Below, piece by piece: positions 48,896 through 62,300 of a stretch of DNA of 64,000 bases. The translations under genes and the position numbers were made by a program. Under the pieces are notes generated by a model that was given only the letters and a program-made list of their open reading frames with translations, was not told where the DNA came from and made no database searches. This stretch comes from Augochlora pura (Eukaryota; Arthropoda; Insecta; Hymenoptera; Halictidae): positions 4,092,001 through 4,156,000 of the forward strand of contig NC_135779.1 in NCBI RefSeq assembly GCF_028453695.1, given 5' to 3'. Numbering within the stretch: the stretch's first letter is position 1; every line of letters begins with the position of its first letter.

Positions 48896-50379
48896 TTATG
48901 ATAGGTGATAGTCAGGAGAAGGTTCAGCTACGGATTCTGTAGTGAACAGTGGATTTGGGAACTCTGGTGGATGTGGCAGTGGACCAGCAGTCTTTGGCTG
49001 GCGACGATACGCCATTAGCCAGCAGGATACAGCAATAGCTACAGCAACCAGTGCCAGGAGTGCTGTAATTACTAGTGCTATCACAAAGCCGACCATAGAA
49101 ACGCATATATCCTCCACTCTTTGAGCTGAAGCGACTGGAACAATCAAGACACATGTTAACGAATCGTTACGGTTATAATATCGGCTAAAATTTCCGAACT
49201 AAGCAATGACTTACTTTCAGCTGGATCCGCTGTAAACCTCTCTTCTCTTCTCTCTAACGTGAATATAAGATTCGACTGTATCGTTATCTCTTCTCTAAGC
49301 TGTCCTTCGAAGTTGTCAGCGACGCTCAAAGCTGTGTCATTCATCTCCGAGTCCACGTCTCGACGACGACGTCCGAATGCGTTGTATCCTCGGCAATTGA
49401 CCTGATTAATTGAATAGTATCATTTTTGTTCTGAAAAAAATATATCTTGGGCTCTGTAATAATTTTAGAAAACTTACAGGCTGACAACGTCCGAAGCACA
49501 CGCGTATATTGCACTGGAACCGAATATTGTCGCTACTCGGGAATTTGAATGCATTGAAACTGGCCATCAGAGCCTGTGTCTCTGGGTTCTGTTCCCATTC
49601 GCCGAATATCGTGGGATCTGTCGCGCATCCGTTCTCATCCGTCACGATGTATTCGTTCTCCAAATTGTCTTCCATCGTCTTGGCCACGCAGTTTCGAGCG
49701 AAGCCGCCGTAGATGCCTGAATTGTACAAAATAACTATATAGTCGCATCCTCTACGATTTAGTATCTTATGATAATTGCTATTGAACACTTACTAGAAGG
49801 CTGAACTTCGACTTGCAACATCAGATTGTCACCGATTTCGGCAGAATTGATTTCGTTTCCGTTTTGCGTGACGATCTTCATCAGACACACCGGTGGCGGA
49901 CCCGTGTTGGCTATGGTACCAGCTGTGGTTAGCATGGAGACGTTGAAGCCGAGAGTGACGTTCTGTTCCCCGGTTTGATAGATACACTTAATGTGGTAGG
50001 CCTGAGCTTTGTAAGTCATCAGTTTCGGGTGTTTCTGAATGACTAAGACAAAGCTTGCTTGTCCCTGAAAATGCGGGAGGAGAATGGCGTTAAACAGAAG
50101 TTTCCTAACAGATTAAATCACAAGTATTATTGGAACTTACGTTAACGTGGATTAGTCCACAGTTTCCAAACGCCACTTTGAATATCTCCGTCTTGTGCAT
50201 GGTGTCGGAAGAGATGGACACAACTCTTCTACACTGTTCGTCCTTGCTGCGACCTTTCACGTAGAGGACACCATCGAATTCGTCGTCCAGAAGATGTATC
50301 AATACCTGAACTCCATCGGATAGACAGCTGACAATTATATCCGGTCTGGGGAAATCGGTGCGACCTCTGTTTCCGTTAT
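48896..50379 (-). other. Dumpy ZP module, furin site and transmembrane tail
   Basis: The ZP polymerisation domain spans exons 50379-50141, 50064-49794 and 49716-49478, with its conserved cysteines (for example VSCLSDG, FGNCGL, RNCV, FQCNIRVCFGRCQP). Right after it, the exon 49401-49215 encodes FGRRRRD, a consensus furin cleavage site expected to release the ectodomain for polymerisation. The last exon encodes a hydrophobic membrane span of about 25 residues and a short proline-rich tail ending PDYHLS. This is the standard ZP-protein C terminus. Confidence 0.92.
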
Positions 50380-53300
50380 CTATTCAACAAAAATGTTGTT
50401 AGTTACTTAATACTTGACCTATATGTCCAAAATCTTGTCCTATTTATCTATCATCGATCGTATCTTACAGCATTGTGTATAAGCGTTCCCGCTGTATCCG
50501 CTGATGCAGGTGCAGATAGCTTGATGGCGGGTAGCATTGCAAATCGCGTTCATACCACACAACTGCGTAACACAAGGATCCTCGCAGGTCTGACTGGTCT
50601 TGTCACAGAACCTGTTATCAGCACAGTCGTCGTCGCGGCTACACTCGTCTATATCTACTGTAAATTACAACATACCATCAATCCAACCAATTAACAATCA
50701 ATCGAATACACCAAACGTTGATCATATGATCTTCATACCTAATTTACAGTAACCATTAGCATCCAGTCTGTATCCATATTCTGCAGGGCACACACAACGA
50801 CCATACTCGTCGATGATCATTCCGTTCTCCAGCGCGCATACGCAGTATCCTTCCTCGTTGATGATCATTCCGCTCTGTCTGCGACAGGGTATGCAAATGT
50901 CGCTCTCATCCTTTGCTGTGCCAGGTGGACAGACGCAATTGCCATTCTCGTCCCGGATCTGACCTTTCTCCACTGAACAGACATCGGCTACAAAATCAGA
51001 AGATCCCGTTAGAAAATTTCTTGTCACGCTATTAATATTTCAAGAAATCCTTGAACAAAGAAATTACTTTTTTCACAGCGTTCGACTGCATTGCCTCTGT
51101 ATCCCGGAATACATTCACAGATCATGGTCCTCACGGGACTTGTGTCCAAAACCTTGCAGTCCGCATTTGCCACGCAGGGTTGAATCTTGACGCAAGGGTT
51201 TATGCACTCGCCATTGAAGCAGGCGGTCTGAGATGGACATTCATTGTCCGCCTTACACTTCTCTGTCACTAAAACAAAAATTTATAATAAGTACATCTAC
51301 GCGGAAATGCAAATTTATCGATCAATTTAAATTCGATCGTACGTTTCGTGCATCCGGATTCGACGTCGCCGATATAGCCAGGTGGACAGGCGCATTCGAC
51401 CAGGTGGTTGTAGACGTTACAGTTCATGTCTCCGCGACAAGGATTCACGGAGCACGGGTTCTCGCAGCGGCTGTTGATGCAAGCTTTGTTCGTGGGGCAA
51501 TCGGTGTTGGTCCTGCAGCCCAGAAGTGTGCAAGCAACCCTTGGATTACCGCCTAGTCCAGGCGGACATTCGCAAATTGCTTTGTGATTGACTCCTTGGC
51601 ACACAGCGTTCTTGCCGCAGGTGGGCTCGGTTGGAGAACACGCAGGAACGCAGTTGTGTTGTACACAAGCATGTGTTCCACTGCAGTCAGTGTCTACTCG
51701 GCATCCTACCACTGCAACATCAAGTGAAGATTTCATTTATTACGGTCCCTCAATTTACTTAATTTATTAAATTAAAAGAGTTGCTCACCTTTGGTACACG
51801 CCACGTCAGCGTTACCATCGTAACCCGCGACACAGGAGCAGATGGGTTTATGATCCGCGACAATGCACTCTGAATTGGGTCCGCAAGTGCAGGGATTCCT
51901 GCAAACGGCGTTCACGCAGGACTTGTCCGAAGGACAGTCACTATCCCTGGTGCATTCGATATTCAAGATAGGTTTGGTAGCCCGGCAGGTCCCGCTGCCA
52001 CTGCTGACGTAGCCGCTGGGACATACGCAGACCATGGTGCGAACAGGGTGAGTTGGTAGCACCCTGCACTCGGATGGTTCTGTGCATGGTTCCACGACGG
52101 AACAAGGGTTCTGACACCTATTGCTGAAGCAGGCCAGCGAATCGGGACAATCGTCGTCTTCCCTGCACTCCGGCTTGTCTTCCGGTTTGCAGTTAACGTA
52201 AGGATTGCCCACATGATGCGCAGGACAGCGACAGATAGGGAGATGGTTGAAAACTCTGCACTCGGCCAACGGGGAGCAAGGATTTCCATGGCGGCATGGG
52301 TCCACGCATTGCAGATTAATGCAGGAATGGTCTCCGGGACAGTCTCCGTTGCTATAGCAGCCAATCACTCTGCAGCGATCCAACGCGTTACCGTGGTAAC
52401 CTTTCCGGCACCGACAGTCTGCCTTATGGTTGTTTGGATAGCATTCGGCGTTTACGCCGCAGTTGTCGGACACTAAGCAAGGGTTCACGCAGTTGTTGTT
52501 CACGCAGCTCTTGTCTAGAGAGCATTCGCTGTCTCTGGTGCATTCGACGGAGTAGCAAGCGATATCCGGGTTGCCTTGGTAGCCTTCTTCACAGGAGCAT
52601 ATGGGCTTATGACCCCTGACGTAGCAGGCTGCATTGGAGCCGCAGTTGCAGGGGTTCCTACATTGTCTGTTGATGCAGGACTCGTTGTCAGGACATTCGT
52701 CGTTGTTCGTGCAGGTGCCGATCGTTGTTATTTGAACTGGAATAATCGTACGATTAAAGATCAGAATCTACTAATTTTAGAGAATAAGAAAATAAAATGC
52801 AATGCACGAAAGGAACAACTTACTTGGCCTGCAGACTTCGTCGACGTCAGTGGTCCATCCTTCGGGACATGTGCAGGTCATCGTTCTGACAGGAACGGTA
52901 TCAAGAACATTGCATCTAGCATTCTCCGAGCACGGTTTGATCACTGGGCAAGGATCGATGCACTTGTTCTTGATGCACACCAGCTTGTCAGCGCAATCGA
53001 TGTCGATCCTGCACTCTGGTTCGTCCAAGTAAGTCGTGCGGTGCTCGCAATAGGAGTACGGATTTCCTGCTGGTAAGTTTTCTGGACAACGGCAGGTAGC
53101 CTCGTGATCCTGAACATAGCAGATAGCATTCTGGGCGCATGGTGACTCCTCAATGCAAGGATTCACGCAGCGTCCGCTATCGCAAGCAAGATTTCGAGGA
53201 CAATCGTAGTCAGTGTTGCATTCAGCCCTCTCGCAATGTACTTCCGGATTGCCTAGGTAGCCGAGTCCGCAGCGGCAAACGGCGCGATGATTTTCGCCGT

Positions 53301-56300
53301 AACATTCCGCATTGATCGCGCACTTGTTCTCCAGGATGCACGGGTTCACGCATTGTCCGTTGTAGCAAGTTGCTGCGTTGTTACATTCGCTGTCCGACTC
53401 ACAATCCACTACAAGAACGTTGAGACAATTAAATAATGGCAGTAAAATACTATTAGCAACATTTTCCAATTATTTTCCAGTAGCTCACGTTTGAAGCAGC
53501 CCAGCTGAGGATTTCCAGAATAGCCAGGCGGGCATGAACAAGATGGATAATGATCGACAACGGTGCATTTTGCATTCGGACCGCAGTTGCATGGGTTGAT
53601 GCACAGACTGTTCACACAGGCTGAATTTCCAGCGCAGTCGCTGTTCGAACGACACTCGGCTACTATGCCAGCTGCAAAAGACGAGTCGATGCAATTTATT
53701 TAATGAGACAGAGACTGGAAAGTTCCACACACTCAATACATCACCTACCACTTATCTTTTTCCTATTCGAGTTAATAATTGATCAATAACTACTTACGAG
53801 GTATGCAATTGATCCTAGCGTCCCCGTCGTAGTTTACAGGGCACATGCATACTGCGACATGATTGTTCACGTGGCATAGCGCATTTCTTCCGCAAGGATC
53901 CGCAGCTACGCACGGATTCACGCAGAAAGAATTGATGCACTGTTTGTCGCTGGCACATTCGCTGTTAGCGTAGCATTGCGGTCGATATGGCGGCAGCGTG
54001 ATCAATGGTGCTGAAACGTAACAATTTATCATTACATGAAATTTCTCGATTATTTGCGAACAATAATATTTTAAATGAATAAGACGTACTTTTGGTGCAC
54101 TCGATGTAAGCGTTGCCGGTGAAGTCTGGGGAACACTGGCAGACACCTGTGTGAGAAACCGACTTGCATTGAGCGTTTAAGCCACACCGTGTGGTGAGGC
54201 AGGCTTCGATGCAGGTGCCACTGATGCACTTGTCTGAATTGTTGCAGTCTTGATCCTGGTGGCATTGCACGTCAGCTAACACGATTCTCTTGCACTGTCC
54301 GTTGATGTCGGTGATGGTGTTGGGTGGACAACTGCAAATCATCGTGCGAAGCGGCAATGTGTTCAATACTTTGCATTCCTGGTCGCCATTGCACATGTGA
54401 GAAGACAGACAAGGATCTTGACATCTTCTGTTGATGCAGACCAAGTTTAATGGACACTCGCTGTCGCTTCTGCACTCTACCTCTGTTGAAACGCCTATAA
54501 CCAGTGGAAGAAGCGCATCATTCAATTTTCTAGATTTTTCTATCGGCGGTGAAACGTTGGATATGTAAATTAATTTACCAGTGCATTCGACGTAAGGATT
54601 TCCAGACATTCCCGAAGGACAGGTGCATCTCGGCTGATGGTCTCTGGCGACGCACTTGGCGGTGTCAGCACAAACGTCGTCGTCGCAGACTGGTCGACAG
54701 ACTCTGTTCAATCTGTCGCAGGCCTCGTGATCGGCACAGTCTTCGTTGTAATGACACACTGCCGAGATGCAAGCGATTCGTGCATCTCCCTGTGTTCCTC
54801 TCGGGCAGACGCACTGCGCTCGGTGAGAAATCGCTATGCACTCTGCACCACGCCCGCATGCGATTCCGTCGTCGAGGCAGGGACTGACGCAATTCTCGTT
54901 CTGGCATGTCTTGTCGTAAGGGCAATCGTTGTCCGACTTGCACTCGGCTAAGAAATGAATGAATTTAAGAAAAAATGCATTTTTGTTACATGAAATTCTA
55001 GTGCGATATTGTCACATTTATTAAGTAACAGTTGTGTTTATTGCAAACTATGAAACTTACGTTTAAAGCACTGCACTTGTGGATCACCAGCATGGTTCTG
55101 CTGACAGTGACAAGTCGGATGATGGTTCACCATGACGCACTCCGCGTTCAATCCACAATACGAGCCCAGACATGGGTTCTGGCAGAGTTGATTGATACAG
55201 GCTGCTTCCGGCGCGCAATCAGAGTTCGTGGTGCAATCGGGGAATCCCTCGGTGTCTAGTGTAACATTATTATAATTTTTAATTAATCGCAGTGGTGCCA
55301 CAATTTCATATATTACAGTGTGCATTGTCAAATGTTCATTAACGCAATGGTTACCTCTGTAGCAATTCATGAAGGGATCTCCGGATAGACCAGTGTTGCA
55401 GTGACATTGACGTCGATGATTCTGTACAACGCACTGCGCGTTCGATGCACAAGGGTTTATGGTGCACGGGTTGATGCATCGGTGGTTTAAGCAAGCCATG
55501 TTCGACGTGCAGTCGACATCGGAGTTGCAGATCGCGTCAAGCTGCTGGTCCACTAAAAAAACAAATATAACAAATCACGTGTAAAATTTGTTAAAGCAAC
55601 GATTTTGTGAACTGCAGATTTTTAAATGTGATTGACGTGTACCTGGGATGCAAGCGACCGTCGCATCACCAGCGAAATTCGGCAGACATTCGCAGATCAT
55701 GGTCCTCATTGGTAATGTGTCAACAACGGAGCACCTTGCACCGGCGATGCAAGGCTTCGTTTCGGTACAAGGATCCTTGCAAATACCATAGAAGCAGCCT
55801 AATTTGCTGGGACAGTCACCATCTACTCGACATTGGGGTTGCAGCTCCACTGGTTCTGGAAGGAGGACGGTAATTTTCCAGTTGTCAATTAATTCTACTA
55901 AATAATAATTCATACAATATAAAAATAAGTTACCCATCAAGCAAGCCGTGTAAGGATCGCCGGTGTAACCTGGCGGGCACCGGCAGTTGGGTCTATGGTT
56001 GACGACATTGCATTGCGCCGACAGAGGACAGTTGCAAGGGTTGACGCATCTCTGGTTGCGACACGCCAAGGAAGATGGACAGTCGTTGTCGCTGGTGCAT
56101 TCGGGTCTCTCGCAAATTTGATAAGGGTTGCCTTGGTATCCGTCGGGACAGTAGCACCGTGGTTTATGGTAGCCGTCGGATGAACAGAGAGCGTTGATAC
56201 CACATTGAGTGACCAAGCAAGCTTCTATGCACTCGTTGTTGACGCATGATTGAGCCAACGGGCACTCGCTGTCGCCGCGACACCCAACTGCAATAGTAAA

Positions 56301-59300
56301 TGCAACGTTACGACTCAGCACCGTTTTAAAGGTTTTAGACTTTGAATCCTAGTTACACACTTTCACGACAATGTTGTTGGGGATTGCCAGTGAAACCTTC
56401 GTTGCAGACGCATATAGCACGGTGCAGCAGCACGTGACAGCGACTGTTGTAGCCGCAGGAGTCCAGTGTGCAAGGATCGACGCATTTCTGGTTGTAGCAG
56501 GTCTTGTCGTTCGGGCAGTCGTAGTTGTTAGTGCATTCCGGGACTGGCACTGCAAGTGGGAATCAAATGCATGTGAATATTAAGAAAATTAATTATTTAC
56601 ACACCCACGCTCACAGTTACAGGAACATTGTTTTTGATAAATTACCGTCAGCAGGTGGAACGTTGCACTGTATTCTCGCGTTGCCGGTGAAACCAGGCGG
56701 ACACGAGCAGATGGGTTTGTGATTAACTGTTTGACAAAGTGAATTAACACCGCAGGAGCCGATGCACGGGTCCCTGCATTTTAGCCCGAAACAAGCCTTA
56801 TCACGTGGACAGTCCTCATTAATCACACATTCCGGATAGATGCAAACTGCAACGCCGTTCCTAACTTTGCACTCGCCATTGTAATTGCAAGGTGACGGAC
56901 TGCAAGGGTCGGTTTCTAAAAGAAGATCGAAATATTTAACGTGATTGCTTGGACATGAAGATAAATATTATTATGCGATTCATGCTTACCAATTAGCTGA
57001 CTGCATTCCACGAACGGATTACCAACCAACGGGGACGGACAGCTACAGAGTGGACTGTGATTGATTGCTTTGCACGTCGCCTTGATACCGCATACGTTCT
57101 GCGTGCAGGGATTTATGCACCTGTTGTTGATGCACGCTTTGTCGCCTGGACAGTCGGAGCTAATCACGCATTCTGGGTGGCAACCAGTGACGCTGGATGG
57201 TACACCTTGAAGACCGGGCAGGCATTTGCAAACCACGGTGTCGCCGACCTTCTCGCAGAGGGTGTTGGGTCCGCAGGGTGATGGAGAGCAGGGGTCTCTC
57301 TCTTTTGGTTCTATATTGCAGATAATACGATTACGTTTAGTTCCACTAAGGGATAAACAATCTTTGAAAACTTTAAAATTATCCTCGATAGAAGTAAGAA
57401 TGGATGGATTTTTGTGAATTTAACAGTCGTTCTTAATAGAATTAAAAAGGGGTGAATAAATCTTGTGAATTTTAAAATTATGCTTGAAAAACTCGAGAAT
57501 GAATGAATTTAGTGCAAATGTACCTTCAGCTCTGCAGAGGGTAAACGCATCCCCGATAGTCGGTTGTGGACACGAGCAGATAGGGATATGATTGGACACT
57601 GTGCAAATAGCTCCCACGCCGCAGGTGCCCGGACAAGGATCCTGACACTTGGTCTTAATGCAGGCCTGTGATTTCGGACAGTCGGTGTTCACCAAGCACT
57701 CCGGCTGGCAGCCTTCGTAAGCATTTCCTCTGTATCCAGGTATGCACTCGCAGAAGGCGGTGTTCGCTCTCTCCCTGCAGTAAGCATTGACGCCGCAGGG
57801 CGAAGGACTGCATGGTCTCGTTGGTGTGGGTAATGGTGCCGGTGCTAAAACGTAACAATACACAATTAACCCTTGCGCATAAATCGATCGTCTAACTACA
57901 AACAAGAAGAGTTAATTTACAACGATCTTGATTTTGAAGATAGAATGTAAGTATGAAGCTGTACAAGAAACGCGAATATACATGATTTACATAGACCGAG
58001 AGAATATGTAGAGTGAAAATCATCGTGTATGAACAATAATATGATTTTAGAGGAGAGATACTAAGAGAAGGTCTGCATGCTTTCTGTATACGATGCGTAT
58101 GTACAATATTTACAGCTAAAAACGAAAGAAAAAGACGATCAACTTCTCGGTGAATGACTGGATAAAAATTGGTAATAAATCGCGGGACATTTAAAATTAT
58201 CGTGGTCACACGGGATGGTCCTTACTCGTGATCGGGGAACAAACAGTGACTGGGTCTCCGGTATATCCCTCGGGACAGACGCAACGGATGTAATGCAGGG
58301 CAACCTGGCAGAGGGCATTGGTACCGCAGAGCCCTACACAAGGATCGGTACACTTCTGTCTAACGCAGGCCTGATTGCCAGGGCACTCGCTGTTCACGAG
58401 ACACTCGGGCCTACAGTTGGGAGGAGATCCTATGTACTCGGGCATACAGGCGCAGGACGGTTTATTGTTGATTACGGTGCACTGGGAGTTCGGTCCACAC
58501 GGCGAGGGGGTGCACGGGTCCAGGCTTGGTTCCAGGTCGTTCGTTTCTGTTCGCCGGCAACAAACACAGTTTGGTTATGGGGGTACAGGAGGAATCGGTA
58601 ACTAGAATCAATGGTTACTTTTGCTTCGGTTCATTTAACAAGGTTCGTACATGCTGACATTTCTCAAAAAACAAATAAGTCTTCGTTCTCAAAATATTTC
58701 TACATGCAAGGGTCCCCTACCTTCTGCTCCAGATAATATTAAACCCTGTGGAATTATTAATATGAAATTTGCCATGAATAACATTTTGTGAAATTTTCTG
58801 AGCCGACTAGACTCTCAACTTAAAAGATATATGATCTAAACAAAATGTTTACGGAGGAAAGTAGGAACTGTCTGTCGCAAAAGCTTCCGCTAAAATTGGT
58901 TTGACCTTTCGCATTACATTTCACTGAACCTCTATAAAACGTTCACAAAAAAGACCTATTAAAATCAGCAATTAAACAGTCGACTTCTTGAAGTTCCAAT
59001 GGTTCTGGATCATTTGAAATCTCTACTTACGGATGGGGAAGCAGCTGACGAATGGATCGCCAGAGAACCGGTCGGGGCAGCTGCAAATAGGGTTGTGGTT
59101 GCGAACGGCGCACAATGCACCTTGGCCACAAGTGTTCACGCAGGGGTTCTGACATCTCTGGTTCACGCAAGCCCTACTCTGCTCGCAGTCGGTGTTCACA
59201 AGGCACTCGGGCCTGCAACTGGGTGGAGTTCCGAAGTATCCAGGGAGGCAGGAGCAAGAGGCCTGTTCGCCGAAATCACGGCATACGCTGTTGGGTCCGC

Positions 59301-62300
59301 AGGGCGAGGGCTCGCAGGGTCTCACGCGTTCTATCAAGCAAGAGGGATCAATAACAGTTTCACATGGCGATCCAAGCGGATCTCTTCCGGGTAAGCGTAC
59401 AGGCAAACTCACTTTGAATAGGTTTACAGAGGGTGAAAGAGTCTCCCTCGTAGTTCTCTATGCAACTGCAGGTGGGAATGTGGTTTACGACTACGCACTC
59501 TGCGTTCTGACCGCAGACGCCCGCGCAAGGGTCCACACACTTGTTGTTGGAGCAGGCTCTGTTACGGTTGCAATCAGAGTTTTGGACGCACTCGGGGTAG
59601 CAGCCTTCGTAGGGGTTGCCGCGGTACTCGCTTATGCAGGTGCAAGCTCCATTGCGACACTGGGTATTCGGGCCGCAGGGCGAAGGGTTGCAGGGATCTG
59701 AGGGCGCTGGTGGGGCTGGTCGGAGGACATTGGATCAGTAAGAGAGTATCGATCATCGTTACAATAAGGAACGTGTCTCAGTTGCACAGCTGATTTAATA
59801 AAACTTAAGTGAAAAGTGTTCTTTAGAGAAATATTTGATATACAGTCCTTTTTAGCTGGCCATGTTTCACCTCTAAGATAAATGTTTCGAAATCAATGCG
59901 TGCCATGGTCAATAAAGAAAGACGTCAAATATTTTTCTAATAAAAATATTTCACACAAGTTTCACCCCGTGTAACAGGAATACGTTCCCGCCTAAGATCA
60001 AACTGCAATTGCATGCTTACTTGCAGGCCTCGGTTGGCAACTAGTAAAAGCGTCGCCCACGAAGTCTGAAGGACACGTGCAGGACGGCGTGTGGTTGATC
60101 ACATTGCAGAGCGCATTCGATCCGCAAGACCCAGGACAAGGATCAATACACTTTTCTCTGACGCAAGCTTTGTCGCTTGTGCAATCGGAATTCACCAAAC
60201 ATTCTGGTCGACAATTAGGGGCAGAGCCCACGTAACTGGGTAGGCAGGAACAGGACGGAATTCCTCCTATATCTTGGCATTGAGAGAACGGTCCGCAGGG
60301 TGATGGTATGCAGGGGTTGACAGGCGTGGACGGTACTATGGCTAAAATAGGAAATATCCCCGATCACACGATAGTTCAATGACCAATTGAATATGTTTTA
60401 GCAATCGGTCACTCACTGGTAACGTCGAAGCATTTTACGAAAGGATCTCCGGTCTGACCGGCGCTGCAGCTGCATATGGGGCTATGGTGGAACACTTCGC
60501 ACCTAGCACTCACACCACATACACCTGGACAAGGGTCAACGCATTTCTGAGCCATGCAGGCTTGATTAGTGGGACACTCCGCGCTGACGACGCATTCTGG
60601 TCTACAGGCTGGCGGGGTTCCTTTGAAGGTGGGCAAGCAGGAGCAGCTGGCCTGGCCGTTGACATCTTGACAACGACTGTTTGGTCCGCACGGTGATGGT
60701 TGGCATGGGTTCGCGATAGATGGTTTCACTGCTTTATAATTCAAGGTAAATTAGATTGCAACTCTGATCCGGAACATGAACGCGGTCAAACTTGCTAACT
60801 TACAGGGTTCTTCGAGGACACCGCAGGATCTGAATGGATTTCCTGTAAAACCTGACCTACAACTACAGCTGGGAATGTGATTGACAACCTGGCAGACCGC
60901 ATTCAGACCACAGGTGCCCGGACAGGGGTCTTGACACTTGTTTCTGATGCAGGCTCGATTGAACTGACAGTCCGAGTCAATGAGACATTCGGGTCGGCAG
61001 TTTTCGTAGGGATTGCCGTAGAAGTCGGGGAGACAGCTGCACAGAGCCGAACCGTAAGATTCGCGGCAAATGGCGTTCGCGCCGCAAGGTGACGGTTGAC
61101 ACGGGTTCACTCTGATTGGGGTGTCTTCCACTATAATCGAAGTCGCGTTAGCGTCTGTTTCAGGTACCGATTCGTTGACAAGATTATAATAAAGTGTATC
61201 TTACTGGGCTGAGGGGTGCACTGCACGAATGGATCTCCGGTGAAACCACTCGCACAGCTGCACGTTGGAGTGTGACTGACTGTCCTGCACTCAGTGTTCC
61301 TTCCGCAAGATCCTGGACAAGGGTTTCTGCATTTCTGATTGATACAGGCTTGTTGAACTGGGCACTCAGAGTTGCTCACGCACTCCGGCTTGCAGTTTGG
61401 CGGGATTCCTATAAATTGTGGGAGACAGGTGCAAGAAGGTGTGTTGTTGATCACCTGGCAAACTGCGTTGGGGCCGCAGGGTGAGGGTTGGCAAGGATTC
61501 ACTGGGATATCCGGTAATTTGCCTAAAATTATCAAAGCGCACAATGAAGTCATCTTCTTTTGTACTGTATTGTCTTTGGTACTATATTATCAAAATTCTT
61601 CGTTCTTACTGGGCGGAGTGCATTGCACAAACGGATCACCGACGAACTGGTCGAAACACCTGCACACAGGGTTGTGATTGATGACGGTACACTGCGCGGA
61701 TAATCCGCAAGCGCCCAAACAGGGGTCAATGCACTTCTGATTACTGCAGGCTCTGTTGCGAGGACAATCGGTGCTAACGATGCATTCTGGCCTGCAGGAG
61801 GGTGGTGATCCTTTGAATCCATTGACGCAAGTGCACACTGCTTGTCCATTCGAGGAACGACAGTGACTGTTGGGACCACAGGGGGATGGGTTGCAGGGAT
61901 CGATGACGGTCATGTCTACATTGTAAGAAATATCGGTAATGCATTTCCCATAAACTGCTGCGAATGACAGGGCGCATGGCTGAGTGACCAACCTTTCATT
62001 GGGCTGCAAGCCACGAACGCGCTTCCAGTTGTGTTCCTAGGGCAACTGCACATCGGCAAGTGATTGACTACGTTGCACTCAGCGTTTGCTCCGCAGGTCC
62101 CGACACAAGGGTTCCTGCACTTGTGCAGTATACAGGCTTCGGTTCGGAGACAATCAGTGTTGATGACACATTCAGGGCGACAGATACTATAAGGGTCACC
62201 CAGGTAACCGGGCAAACAAGTGCAAGTACCGTCTTGGCACTGTGCGTTTGGTCCGCATGGTGAAGGGTTGCAAAGATCTGTCGGGGCTTCTGTCACTAAA

